Source: Notospermus geniculatus
Lineage: Eukaryota > Nemertea > Pilidiophora > Heteronemertea > Lineidae
DNA: 64,000 bases
Assembly (NCBI GenBank): GCA_002633025.1
Contig: NMRB01000048.1
Location: forward strand, 290,308 to 354,307
Direction of reading: 5' to 3'
The notes beneath the pieces are model-generated. The model ran no database searches. It saw only the letters and a list, made by a program, of their open reading frames with translations, and had not been told where the DNA came from. A program made the translations under genes and the position numbers. This document shows positions 21,991 to 33,927 of the stretch, one piece after another (the first letter of the stretch is position 1; each line of letters starts with the position of its first letter).

Positions 21991-24900
21991 ATGGGTAACG
22001 GGGCTAGTTCTAACAACAACATCAAACCGATTACGATTACCCAAGAAGAAAATGGCATTCAAAAGACAGAGGACCGGTATGATCATGATGATGAATGATT
22101 CATTCATTCACTCACTCACTGCATGCACTGTGTGGCACTGCCACTGTGCCTGTACATTTAACTGCAGGCAGGAGCCTAGCTATGTACAGTCTTTGACAAA
22201 AGTTTATTTCCACCTGATACCTTGAATATTTCAAATACTAGTACTGGGCCAATTTTAACACGGTTTGTATTGTTCCACTAGCCTAGGGCCTATAGGCCTA
22301 TCTGTCAGTGGTGGCCAACATGGTCCTTCTGACATAGGCCCTAACATTATATGTTACAAGGCCTTCCCAACTGTTAAAGTGGCGAATGTCAGTTTTGACC
22401 CCCCCCCTTCACTTGTCATAACTCATCAGACATTTTAATTGATAATGGTGATTTTTGTCTTTTCTATCATAGCCCAAAGAGTTCATCTAGTGGTATTCAA
22501 AATGCAAAGCTCAGGGATTCAGAGGTAAATCATATCCATGTTGTCATGTCTGTACAACCTGAATGAATTGAATGGAACATCCTCTTATCAAGGACACCTT
22601 TGGACTGGCAGATACTGTACTTTTTTCTGATTATGGATATCATCATGAGAAGAAGACCAGTTTGTGAAAGAATTTCATGTCCTTTCTCCTAGGTAGATGG
22701 AGATGTCCTCTGCCATGTCTGCTGGGCTGATGTGTTGCTTGCTGGAGTGTTTCCACTTTTGATTCTCAGGAACCTTTTCCGCGAACCCCTTCATGACGAG
22801 ATCCTGCATTCCCGCTTGATACTTTTTCTTGAGGTCATCATTTTTATCTAACCGACGCTTCAGTTGGCACAGACGCTGCTGCGCAGAAATGAGTTGGCCT
22901 GGCAGACCAGAGATTGGTCCAAGACGTTTGTAGATGTACAGTCCCTTTCTCTACTTTAGGTGAAAGATCTTGAAAGAAAATTGTCTCTAAGTGAAGAAAG
23001 ACGGAAGAAAGCTGAGGAAAATGCAGAGAAGTCTAAAAAGGAGGTGTCTGTCCTTGAAATGCAGGTAAGAATCCTCTGATGGCTAGGCAGGCATACAGTT
23101 AAATCTGAAAACGGGAAAAGAAAGATGAAATCCATACGTGACAACGTTTTTGTAGTAGCCAGGATTAATTTGTCGGCAAAGCTTAGAAATGAAGGACTAG
23201 ATCACCTAGGGATGTTAGAAGTGAATGTCAAAAGGTTCAATTTTGAAATGCTAATAAATTATTATTTATTATAATTCACTTATTCATTACATTGTTATAA
23301 ATACCAATATGATGTTACAAATTTTGATGGTACTGAATTATCATTTTAAATACTCATAATAGGTATCTGATCTGGAGAGTACAGTCCTTGATTTGAAAGA
23401 CCAAATCCAGTTGCTGGAGGAGCGTCTTGATCAAGCATACAGAAAGAAAGTCATTACTGAAGAGAAAGGCTGTGAAGAGACTCTACACATCAAAGACCAA
23501 TACATCAAGAAGCTGGAAGATGAAACCAAGAAAGTTCAGGATGAAACAGCAAAACTGGTGAGATGGAATCCTATGTTTATTAGTTTTGTCCGTGTTCAGT
23601 GGCATGTTGCCTGAGCCAGATAGCTGATACTGCCAGAGCTTAACCAGTTTTCCCGTTGCAGTATCAGTCTCCCTGAAGGGGATCTGGCTCATCAGAGGCA
23701 AGTTTCATAATCACTGGTAAAACTGGCTCCCGTACTCTTACTCTGGGGAAAGAAGTCCAAGTCAAGTGAACATGTGTCTATCAATGGTCTTTTTTTTCAG
23801 AAAATGAAACATAAAAAGAAGTTACGAGCAGTGAACACTCAGTTAGCTGAGGCTAAACAAGAGTCTTCTCTCAAGATGTTTGAGCTGAAAGATGAAATCG
23901 CGAAGCTGGTGGAAGAAAAGAAGAAACTAGGTGGTAAGTTCTTTACTGCTGTGATATAAAAGCATGATACCTACCAGTACTGAATTTTCTTCAAGGTGCA
24001 AATCGCATGCCTCATTGGGCTGTGTGAGTGGTGTCGTGGGACAATCTTGCATCTTTTGCATTTGAGGTCACAGGTTTGATTGCCCGTCGGGTAGGTTTCC
24101 TCCATGTGAAATATAGTGAGAAGCATCCTGTTACAGTACACACGTGTTAGTAATACTCCTTGAACATTATTTGACTTTCAGAGCAAACTAGTCAAGTGTC
24201 CCAAAGAAAACCTGATGATGACTTGTCTAGTAGTGGGGCTGATGATGGTCGAACACGAATCATTCTACAACTTTCACAACAGATCTCAGAACAGAATGCT
24301 AAAATAACTGCCCTCGAGAAAAGTATGTTGGAAAAGGATAGTACAATCAAGGGATTGAAAATGGACAATCACCGTGTGAGCACAAGTTGTAGTGATCATG
24401 CGACTGGCTCACAGAATGTATCACCGAGGAGTCCTAGAAATTTGCAGGGATTGGAAAAGAGGGGAACGTTTATTACTGAAGACACTCCCAGTGATGCCAG
24501 TAGTCAGGGACCATCGCCTTCAGAATTACTGGGGGGAACCACCGATTCTCAGACTTTGTTTAATCGGGTGAGTGGTGAGATGGATGAACTCCAGGCAATT
24601 GCCAAGGAGATGCAACAGCTGCAAAGGAAAAAGAAAAAGCAGAAACGTTCCAAGAAACCTCCAGAACCCAATGGTACTGTTCCTGCTGAGTCTAATGGTC
24701 TTCCAGATGTCGAAAATGGCACTCGACCTGGTGAAGCCGAGACACGCCAGTGGTCTAGTACTAGCCGTGACTCAGGCTATGGTCGAGACCTGAAAAATTC
24801 TGCCAGCGGCAGTGCACGTAGGAGGCGAAGAGACAAACTGACAGAGAGGCTCAATTCTGCGGGTCGACAGATTTCTGCTACCAGTCATGTTTCTGCTGTA

Positions 24901-25047
24901 ACCGATTCGGATATTCTCCTTGATTCAAAAACACAGCGTGTGGGATCTGGAAGGAGTTATCTCTCCGATCTTTCTGAATACAATGCTGACTGTGAACCAG
25001 TTGATTTCATGGAGTATGCTGATCCTGATCCTTTTGTGAAGACATGA
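21991..25047 (+). CDS. N-myristoylation-type coiled-coil protein, family not recognised
   Basis: Six exons: 21991-22076, 22473-22524, 22960-23064, 23363-23557, 23801-23933, 24182-25047, all GT-AG and in phase, 478 aa. The start MGNGASSNNN has Gly2 and Ser at positions 6-7, a good fit to the N-myristoylation signal, so membrane anchoring is likely. Exons 3-5 encode a continuous heptad-rich coiled coil (VKDLERKLSLSEERRKKAEE onward, about residues 47-190). Exon 6 starts with a further helical stretch, then a Ser/Pro-rich linker, a basic patch (RKKKKKQKRSKK-like, about residue 330), a second basic patch (SARRRRRDKL) and an acidic end with SYLSDLSEYNADCEPVDF. No enzyme motif. A poly(A) signal at 24-29 of 25700 closes the transcript. 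It resembles CCDC69-type proteins in plan only; I do not assign it. Confidence 0.75.
22691..22936 (-). mobile_element. fragment of a BEL/Pao-like retrotransposon polyprotein
   Basis: On the minus strand about 80 codons read without a stop. They contain LCQLKRRLDKNDDLKKKY followed by a Met-rich helix and GFAEKVP, a pattern I associate with the region just before the reverse transcriptase core of BEL/Pao polyproteins. No catalytic motif, LTR or flanking domain is visible, so it is a dead fragment in an intron. Family assignment is by resemblance only. Confidence 0.5.
24003..24130 (+). mobile_element. possible tRNA-derived SINE fragment
   Basis: GAGTGGTGTCGTGG followed about 35 bases later by GGTTTGATTGCCC resembles a diverged A-box/B-box pair. 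No cloverleaf. In intron 5 of the coiled-coil gene, just before its last exon. Confidence 0.4.
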
Positions 25048-25300
25048 GATTGGAGTTTGAATCTCTGGTGTTTCAAGAATCTTTCAATCCATTTGACTCC
25101 ATGTGTGATCAGAATGACATTCTCAGACTCGCCTGAAGAGAACGAGTGACGGTATTGAGGCTATACCTGACAGTGGTGGCCTCAGCTGACTGTGCTGTTC
25201 ATAACTGTACATGTATGTACTCTTCCACACAAGTTTTCTTCCAGGAGTTGGCTCTCAATGGGCTTTTGGCTTTTGTTTGTTTCCATATGACAACTTTCAT

Positions 25301-25345
25301 AGTTTTCTATGGCTGAGTTTTCCATGGAGAGCCAACTTGCACAAA
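25301..25345 (+). repeat. third copy of the TTTTCTATGG..GAGCCAACT repeat
   Basis: Closely matches 11158-11203. Located in the 3' UTR of the coiled-coil gene, about 270 bases after the stop. Confidence 0.5.
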
Positions 25346-25723
25346 CACTACTTGGAATGGTGCCTTATGGAGCTGGCAACACAGAGCTGAAGAAAATCAA
25401 GGGGGTCCTTGCAAGATGTGTGATACTGATCCCCCGGGGAGCATCTGGTCGAATGGAAACTATCAAGATCCAGAGACATCCAAATATCTGTGATATCGTC
25501 GTGTTTGATCATGGAAATCATTGTAATAATCATGTATAGTCATGACTGGTTGGTCTTTTAGAGTTACTGGTATATAATTTATATTATAAATGGTCTACTC
25601 CAGCTCAGTCAAAGATCCGTCCTCTGTCATTTGTGTGTCTTAGGCTTGCCACAAGTTTGCCTTGCTGTGTGTTGATGATTTTAGTATTGAACATCAATGT
25701 ATCATGCGGAAGAAGAGCTATGC

Positions 25724-25729
25724 AATAAA
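25724..25729 (+). terminator. polyadenylation signal of the coiled-coil gene
   Basis: AATAAA about 680 bases after the stop at 25047. Cleavage would be expected near 25740-25755, almost touching the expected WDR41 3' end from the other strand. Confidence 0.65.
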
Positions 25730-25776
25730 TAAGGATTTATCACAAGTCATTTGGTTGTCATTTCAAGTTGGTATTC

Positions 25777-25782
25777 TTTATT
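25777..25782 (-). terminator. polyadenylation signal of WDR41
   Basis: TTTATT on the plus strand, AATAAA on the minus strand, about 650 bases past the WDR41 stop at 26428. Expected cleavage near 25755-25765. Confidence 0.6.
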
Positions 25783-26427
25783 AAAATATTCATAAGATTG
25801 TACATGTATGTACATTTACATTTACAAAAATGCATTAAAAGATCACAAAAATTAAACTGACAAGTCCACGGCATGTTGTACACTGATTCTGATGACAAAC
25901 ATTAGAGAAAGGATTTGCTGTAACAGAGTTGAAATTGAAGCCTGTCACATTAACAGAGTATCATCTTGGCTTGCGAAGTCCCCTTCAACTGCAGGGGTCT
26001 GTTGTCTCTGATTGTACGACTCCAACTGCACGTTTCTCTTTGTACTTTACACGGTCTCCTAGATGGCTGTCCGTCAGACAGACAGAGAAGCAAGGCAACA
26101 AAGTATTTTTGAATTTTGATTGTAAATGATTAAAGTCCCACTTATCGTAAAATTATACATGACTAAAAACTGCCCAATAAAAATACTTCCTGACATCAAT
26201 ATAACAAAATAAACACACACTAAAAGGTCATGATGCAATCAATAATATTCTGAAAGCCCTAAAATAATTGCATCAATTGGTCTCGAATTTTGCAACTCAT
26301 GCAAAGTAAAAGGACAATTTGAAGACATGTTTTTTTCTGGGATTCCATGTACCGGTATACGTGGCCTGATAAAAGCCTATGGTCCATTGCACTTTAAACA
26401 TCTTTACCGAAGTCCACGCTTCTCTTG

Positions 26428-29400
26428 TTATTGGAGGTCTTCTCCAAGCACCATATCACGAGCGACATCGACCCTCTTTTTGGTTTGAACAACACCATCC
26501 TGGAAATGACAGATTACAAGAGTATAAAAGACATAAATCCTTATTCCACAATATTCAAGTCGCTAAGTCATACATCTCTACATTTTCCTGTCAATTTGTT
26601 ACATCAGGATTCCAAATTGGCATCAATCATTCATGTACTTCATAAACGGCTCCTACAAAATCGAGTACTGTTGAGAAAACTTACCCTCCAGATTATTACA
26701 AGTCCATCCAATCCACAAGTTGCAAAGCCCTCTTGCCCAAAGTCAAGCATTTTCTGAAAGTGATACAAGTAGTAGATGAAGTGAGCGATAATCAACAAGC
26801 ATTCTTCACTTGTTGGTAAAGGGTGGTACTCTATAGAGAGGACACAGTGCCCATGACTTCATTGGCAGCACCCACAATGACTTCAGTAGTGTCACCGACA
26901 GGGCTGTCCTCACTGTGTACTGCTCAGAATGAAGAGAATTGGCCAAATGCAACATCAGCTATTCAAGGACTGGCTACATGTATTTACCTGTACAGATCCA
27001 GAATGAGCGAGGCACTCTCCTAGGAGATCTGGTTCGACATGTTTGTCCTCTTCCATCAACTTCTTCAGCCCGTCTTTACTGCAGACAGATGAAGGAAATA
27101 CACAAGCTGAGGTTGGAGCCATATACACTTGATATAGCCACTTGATACTTGTAATTTAGCAAAGAACATCTAAACTGTTGATTACTCTGTGGTTTTGCCA
27201 AGAATATCTACTGTTGGCGTTCACACAGTGTTATCAGCAAAGAACATCCAATTTGTGGAATACACTGTGTCATTTTGCCAAGAACGCCTAAGTTGTTGTT
27301 TTGTAAACAACACTAGATGCAGAGCGATAGAGCAGAGCAAAACTAGTCAAGCTAACAGGAGTTCATTATCATTCACCTTGTGCCCAGTAATCGTTCAATT
27401 GTTGATGGAGATGATGGAAGCTTATTCAATACTTCTTCCTTCTTGGTGAAATATTTCCTGCTTCCCCACAACCGTACAGCACCATCTTCTGAACATGTTG
27501 CCAAAAAACAACTGGAACAAGGAGAAATATGAGTCCAGGAGTTAGCGCAACCCCTATGGGGCCATAACACAGATAATATGACTGGTGTCGTTACTTTGCA
27601 GGTGGCACCAGCATTTTTCCTTCAAATGTCAAGGGAAGAGGTATGGATGTACCACTCTGAAGTTCCTTTCAATCATGCAATCACATCGGCAGCTACTCAA
27701 TTCATTGCATACACATTACATGGACATGTGCAAGGTTCAACAACTAATACTCACTCATTGTATACAAGTTCCAGATGGACAATCTTGGAAAAATGTGCAG
27801 AGTATTTTCGTGCCAAATGCTTGCTGGCGATGATGTCATATATACAATAGCCTGATCCAATGGCTGCGACCACGTATCTCTGAAATGTACAACGATAAAG
27901 ACATGCAGCCTTTGCAAATACCGGTACATGTGATGAGAAAGTAAAGATAAAACACAATGATGTAGCGGGTGTCACTTTTCGGAGAATTTCACAACTTGGA
28001 AAACGTTTCCCTTGTTTTTCTACACTTTGATGCAACTTGGCTGGTTATGATTCATACTTACTCCTTCAACAGAAATCATATCTTGTATGCTGTATGGATA
28101 ACCATGATACATTCCTTCATATTCCCCTTGTGAATTGAAGTATCGCGTCGGTGAATGGCTATGAGTTGTCCAAAGAATAATCGTCCCATCTAGCGACCCA
28201 CTGGCAAATGTGGCATCTGAAAGTATGAACCAGGCATAATCATTTACCGTACACTACTACCGGTACACCGACCATAGCTTTTTGTCTCCTTTGGTGGGCA
28301 ATTGAGTGCCGGAAAGGGTTAACCCACCACCAGACTTGTCAATTCCTTAATCATTCGTCTAAAGCTTGTAACCAATGATGTATTAGACATCACATCTTGA
28401 GATCTAACCTGAGACATTTATAAGAGCTCTGATTGCTTCCCTATGGGGTCGTAATTTTCGTACTCTGTCAATCTCTTTCCTCGGAGTCCCACCTTCGACA
28501 TCTGGGATTGAATTGATTGAATAGACAACTGAAAAATAAACTATCTCAGTTACTAAGTTAACTAAATTATTCAACAAACTGGATGTACGCACATGTAAAC
28601 AAAGTTTCGTCTGAAATGATGTCTATAAGTGTGCAAAACATTTCACGTAATGTTCACTTATGACTTTTTGGTCAGCGTCAGTAGCCTGCACTTAACATGA
28701 AACCTGTTTTAAAACCTACCTAACTGTTTTTCAGAGGCAGCCACAATTTGGTCATTCTTTATCAGTATCAGTAGGTGAATGTCAGCAGGAACTGCAAGCA
28801 ATAGGAAACATTCCTAAATACATGATCTGCGGGAAGGGGGAAGGGCTTCAGAACATATCATTGTCTACTGATAATCCATCTCACAACACTGAATTTGACA
28901 TCAAAGGCAATGGACAAAACAAGTACCAGTAACACTTTTACATCAACACCATTCCCTCAATCAGCGCACTGACGAAAGGCATGTTAGAAAGGAGAAATAA
29001 ACAAGATTTGCTTAATGTCTTGTTTTAATGTTAAAGGCGTACTTACTGTTCTCTTCGTCACTTTCATATCTGTTGAACTCATGGAGTAAGGTGCCTTTCC
29101 TATCCCACAAACACAATTTCTCCCCTCCAGAGCAAACCATATCCCCACCTTCCAGTGCGAGCAGGCACTAGAAAATGATAGTTGCAACACGACATTAAAT
29201 TATCAAATGATTTTTTATCTTGGTCACACAACCAGATGGATGGACAGGACAGACTGTTTCTTACATCTCAGACACTTACTGAGTAAGGTACTGAACTCAC
29301 CACCAACTTTGTTAAAATTCAAGAGAATTCCAGAGACAATTTCTTTCACTTACCTTTACATAGCTGGCATGCTCAGAAATTACTTGAATGCACTTCCCAT

Positions 29401-30360
29401 TTTCAATATCCCATACATAATCTTGGGTTAAGAAAAATACTTGCAACTTAGAACATGTAGAAGACCTACCAGGATTTGAATGTTGGAAAGTTGATGAACT
29501 CTGGCAAGTTATCAAGAGGTATTAGAGGTCTCTAACATTGGAAGAGGAACATGCTGACCTCTCCGGCAAGTTATTGTTTTTGAAGGATACTCGCATCTGC
29601 CTATCAGATGCAGCTGTCAGTATGAAAGCACTGCTGTTGTACATGCCAAGAACTGGATCCAAGTGAGGCTTCAGAACTAATAAGCTTGTAACAGGGCGAG
29701 TGTGTCCTATCAAGGTGCATATTTTCCTGCCAACCTGAAACAACAAAAAATCAAGTTCACCACTTGAGAAATCTTACTGACTGTTAATGTCTTGTTAATT
29801 TACCAAGAGAAATCATGCACATCCAGTTGAGTTGGTACCGGTATCCTCCACCTACCCTTATATCCCAGACAACAGCAACTCCATCATCTCCAGCTGATAC
29901 AAATCTAGTAGGAATTGAAAAGGTAAAAGGTGAATGATACTCCAGTTGAATCATGTGGAAAAGTAGCTCAAGAACCATCTACTTTCATTTTCAATAGGTT
30001 ATCCAAAATTACACCCCAAACCAATGTTTGCTGCCATATCTAAATAAAATGTACCGTAATTTATACCTCTCTTCATCAACAGCAATGAGATGCCTGACAA
30101 TATCTTTGTGGCATTGAAGAATCTGGATCTCTGTGTATGGGTTCAGTGGCTGGTCATCCTTGATCATCTCAACTTCAGTCTGGAATTTAACAATAGCTAC
30201 TTCACACCTCTTTTTTAGATTGGGAGCACTGACATGTAGGCCTACTCACTGGTATGTACCCTTTGAAAAGCGTGAAACCTACCTGCTTTAATTTCATTCT
30301 CGGAGGTGACTGGGTACGTGCAGTGTCTTGTTGTCCACCCAAAAGTTTCTGAAACATCAT
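26428..30360 (-). CDS. WDR41: WD repeat-containing protein 41
   Basis: WD40 propeller protein that binds C9orf72-SMCR8 and recruits the complex to lysosomes. Exons in transcript order: 30283-30360, 30067-30179, 29856-29904, 29591-29734, 29354-29416, 29047-29167, 28720-28791, 28409-28528, 28062-28216, 27755-27879, 27377-27511, 26988-27078, 26685-26753, 26428-26499. They sum to 1407 nt, 468 aa (human 459). Diagnostic segments: NPYTEIQILQCHKDIVRHL near the N-terminus, FVSAGDDGVAVVWDIRVG, GHTRPVTSLL, SAFILTAASDRQMRVWD, GRYVVAAIGSGYCIYD and ATCSEDGAVRLW. The start at 30360 gives a short N-terminus of human-like length. All introns are GT-AG except intron 4, which reads as U12-type with an AT end. 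It is divergent from ORAI and convergent with the coiled-coil gene. Confidence 0.94.
29417..29590 (-). other. probable U12-type intron of WDR41 with AT 3' end
   Basis: The 5' splice site is GTATCCTTC, almost the exact minor-spliceosome consensus. TTTTTCTTAACCC near the 3' end matches the U12 branch-site consensus. Keeping the reading frame (RQMR then VWDIENG) needs the intron to end ...AAGATTAT, 11 nt after the branch A. The only nearby AG (CCCAAG) lies 6 nt after the branch A and shifts the frame. Confidence 0.7.
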
Positions 30361-31601
30361 TTGTAACTTCTCTACCCATGCCCTGCTGAGTAGAAATTAA
30401 ACTAAAGACCAATATGAAGAAGAAATAAATGAACACAGGAAATTGAAATGAACACGTAAGATTGCAAGACACAACGGTCCAGGAGATACTGGTATAGCCA
30501 TTGGCATTTTGTGACAGATGAGAGAGCCTTCATTTCATAGCAAGGATAGCTAGCTAAGCAAAGGCTATGCATCATGAGCTTATGACTTTCAGCTGAGGTG
30601 TGACGTGCCACATTTGCATCAAACATTTCGTCACTCTTGTCATGACACATTTCAGAATCCCGAAAATTCGACTTTTACCCGTTCAGCCGACGACACAGCT
30701 GGAAGAAAACGAGAAAAACACCAAATCCGGAAGTGCTGGAACACAACCACGAATTCGAGGAGTCATAAATATTACCGAAATGACGTGTGCGCATGCGCAA
30801 GTGGATAACACGCAACACATCTTCATATATTTCTTCTAACAGTGTAACATATGGAGTTTTATTCGTCTTTATTCTACAGAGAAGTTAAAAAAGCTTTATT
30901 AATCATCTATAATATATAGAGTGATGTTATTGACCATTTCGTTTGGAAAGAGGAGCAGAAAAATATCCAGGAAAATTGAAACTGAATACGCATGCGCCCA
31001 CCAGAACGCATTTTGGTTCCCTCAGTCACCGCTAGGTTGAAAGGTGACTTCGGTAGCTACCGCCATTTTGTTGAGACTCATTATCATAATTTGGGGATTC
31101 CCTTGCCTGAACAGCCTCTACAAATCACACCGTCTACAACTGTAATAGAACCGTACTTTTCTAAATTTTCTTGTATAGAGTAATTGTTTGTTATGTTACG
31201 ATGTTTATCATGTGGTTTAGTTTGCACTCCGCAGGCAACACCGGTGTTTCTGTCCCTCAATTTCCTCGGAGTTATGCCTGACATCCTGCCAAATCGGCCG
31301 TTGACATTTTCTGAACACGTGGGTTTGTTGGGGATTCCCCCATGCTGATCAGGTCATTCTGTTTCTAAAAATAGCATCGGGGGCGAAAAATTCGCCCCAA
31401 GATGGCGGTAGCTACCGAAGTCACCTTTCAACCTAGCGGTGACTGAGGGAACCAAAATGACCAGAACGTAAACACCGGCGAATTTGGAGGATGTGAAACA
31501 GCCTTCCTTCCCGTATAATTTCATTGAAATCAACACCTGACAATCAAAATATACTTGCGACTCAGGTGTATTGGGTTTCCTGGTTGTATTGTGTATCCAA
31601 A
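30361..31601. other. divergent promoter region of WDR41 and ORAI
   Basis: The 1.24-kb interval between the two start codons. It holds the inverted-repeat element at 31009-31459 and TGACGTGTGCGCATGCGCA at about 30781, an NRF1-like palindrome that could serve the WDR41 promoter. No coding exon is seen; short open frames here have no family resemblance. Confidence 0.5.
31009..31459. mobile_element. Mutator-like MITE with 9-bp duplication
   Basis: Terminal inverted repeats of about 61 bp with one visible mismatch (left starts CATTTTGGTTCCCTCAGTCA, right is its complement). The flanks are ACCAGAACG on both sides (31000-31008 and 31460-31468), an exact 9-bp target-site duplication. Nine-bp duplications with long inverted ends are the hallmark of Mutator-like elements. 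It sits between WDR41 and ORAI and ends 142 bp before the ORAI ATG, so it may contribute to the ORAI 5' region. Confidence 0.85.
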
Positions 31602-32563
31602 ATGCTTGACAGCAATTACGAGGAGTGGTTGTCCAACTCGTATGCGAAAGAAATGTCAGGAAATCGTCCGACAGTTCAAGCTCTGAGCTGGAGAAAGTTG
31701 TACTTGAGTCGGGCAAAACTGAAAGCTTCCAGTCGAACGTCAGCATTGCTGTCTGGGTTCGCGATGGTAGGTACTTGAAGGCTCATTGCCTTACATGTTG
31801 TTAACTACACAACACATAGGCTATGACCTGAAAAGGCCTTGACACATACAATCCATCCTCCTGGCAGGGACCTAGATGGTCAGTCAGATATGGTTTTACT
31901 GATCAATACATCATGACAGCTTACACATACTGGCCTCTCATTCTTTCAGAGTCGGTGGACTGCGACAACATGTCCACCCAGGATTGTTGAATGCTTGATT
32001 TTGATACTCTGTAAGTGTAACCTTTATTCCTACTTCATATCATGATTGGCTTCACTCCATCATTTTCATTGCAGGTTTCCATGATAGAGCTACAGATTGA
32101 GAGAGATGTTCCAGAACCGCTGCTCATAGCATTCAGTGTCTGTGCAAGTCTTCTTGTGGCTGTTCATATGTTGGCACTGATGATCAGCACCTGCATCCTT
32201 CCAAATCTTGAAGCTGTGAGCAACGTACACAATGTTGCTGCCGTGAAAGAGTCGCCACATGAAAAACTCAGCACTTATATCGAAGTTGCTTGGATATTCT
32301 CAACCGGACTTGGAATCCTTCTCTTCCTTGTGGAGATAGTTTTGCAGTGTTGGGTCAAGTTTTACGCATTCAGTAAATTTGCAGCAGCTGCTGCCACTGT
32401 GATCATCATTCCCATCATCATTGTCTTTGTTGCGTTTGCTGTCCATTTCTACAGAGTGTTAATTGCACACAAGTATGAGCGCTCAACCAAGGGACTTGAA
32501 GAGCTTGAGACTATTGCAAATTCACTGGACACTGCACAGGAACCTCAAATCAGAGTTGTGTGA
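31602..32563 (+). CDS. ORAI: ORAI calcium release-activated calcium channel
   Basis: Plasma-membrane pore of store-operated calcium entry, gated by STIM. Two exons, 31602-31766 and 32075-32563, in phase, 217 aa, shorter than human ORAI1 mainly at the N-terminus and the 3-4 loop. Residues 27-46 ([20 protein letters not shown]) are the gating extension into TM1. Arg45 corresponds to human ORAI1 Arg91, and Glu60 in MIELQ to the selectivity-filter Glu106. TM2 has [10 protein letters not shown] and VSNVHN, TM3 [15 protein letters not shown] with the Glu190-equivalent, TM4 [10 protein letters not shown]. The C-terminal helix (about 185-205) is the STIM-binding segment. The one intron after GFAM splits TM1. 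The ATG at 31602 is the first in frame. Confidence 0.96.
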
Positions 32564-33927
32564 ATTCAAAATTCAAAACATCGGCTTCAATTTCAAACAG
32601 AAGAAAGTACCCCACATCTTTTTTATGAATATGGGCCATGGAATACAGAGGACATTTGAATTGAATCTCTCTTCAAGCCTCTCCCTTTTGAGGATAGTTC
32701 TAATAACATGTCTGTTGTTTTTGCCCTTGGTCAGGGGTCCAGGATAGTATTATTTTTCAGTTACCTGCTACATGTAGCTCATCTAGTCTCAAAGGTTGCC
32801 GACTGTTTATACCATATGTATTATATTCATCTGTATGTGCCAAACACTTGGACGAAATGGCCTGTTGCATATCCCAAGAGAGAATAATCTGGTGAAGAAC
32901 CTTGTAGTGATTTTGTTAAGGTGTAAACATCTTTCAGCAGTTGACAATAATCGACATTGTGATGTGATGCTCGTAACTTCAGTACATTGTATAGCATAAG
33001 TCTGTTCTGTTACTATGTATGTGTAAAGTATATTGCACTCTGTTTCAAGCAACTCCAAAAGATTTTAGCCCACATCTCCCATGTTAAAACATACATTGTA
33101 GCAGGATGACTTCCCAAAAGCTCAGTTGGGAAAAGGCTTACAGTAAAAGCAAATTTTGCTGTTGGTGTTAGTCAATGCGGAGTCTGTGCCAAAATTATGG
33201 GATGGTTGTGCACGCTCTCAATCTGTCAAAAAATGTGGAACATTCTGGTGTGGATCTACGTATGACAGGTCTGTTACAAAGATGGAAGGCACAGCCCAGG
33301 TAGGCCTACATGTATAGCAAGGACATTCTGTATAGGACGAGGTCTTGATCAAAGACTGATACAAGATGTCAATCCTTGTTGATACTGTAATAATATCATT
33401 CTGCTTTGTAGATGCCTGCAACCAGAATTGTCTTTGTTCCATGTTAATATATGAAGTTTTTGATGGCAGATATCAGATATCAGATATGTATGCTACCTGT
33501 TAAAGATGGACAGTCAGGTAACAGTCATGTGGTGATATTTTGTAAATTCTCCATATTGTGATGTCACGATTTGATCATAATATTGTACAATGTTACAGAT
33601 TGTATATTTGTATGTTCAGTGAATATTCATATTGATATGTATTCTTTATAAGGAATATACAATTACCGGTATAAAACATTGATATGAGATGGTAGTGCCA
33701 TCTTCTTATTTATATAATTGAAATATATGCTAAAAGTGAAATATGTTCTCTTAGTCTGTGGTTTTACATGTTTCTGTGAAAACTATCAACATCTTCCAGG
33801 TCTTGGCCTCTTGGATATAAACTGATGTCTGTCTCAAGGCCAGCTCCGGGATGGGACTGGTGTGAGTCCCACTCTTTTGGTTATTATGCATGTTCAATGT
33901 TGCTGGTGAATTTGGTACACTCCACTG
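32564..33927. other. ORAI 3' UTR and spacer
   Basis: AT-rich, no exon supported. It likely carries the ORAI 3' UTR; I see no canonical AATAAA in the first kilobase, and the end is not located. An ATATCAG direct repeat lies near 33470-33486. Confidence 0.45.
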
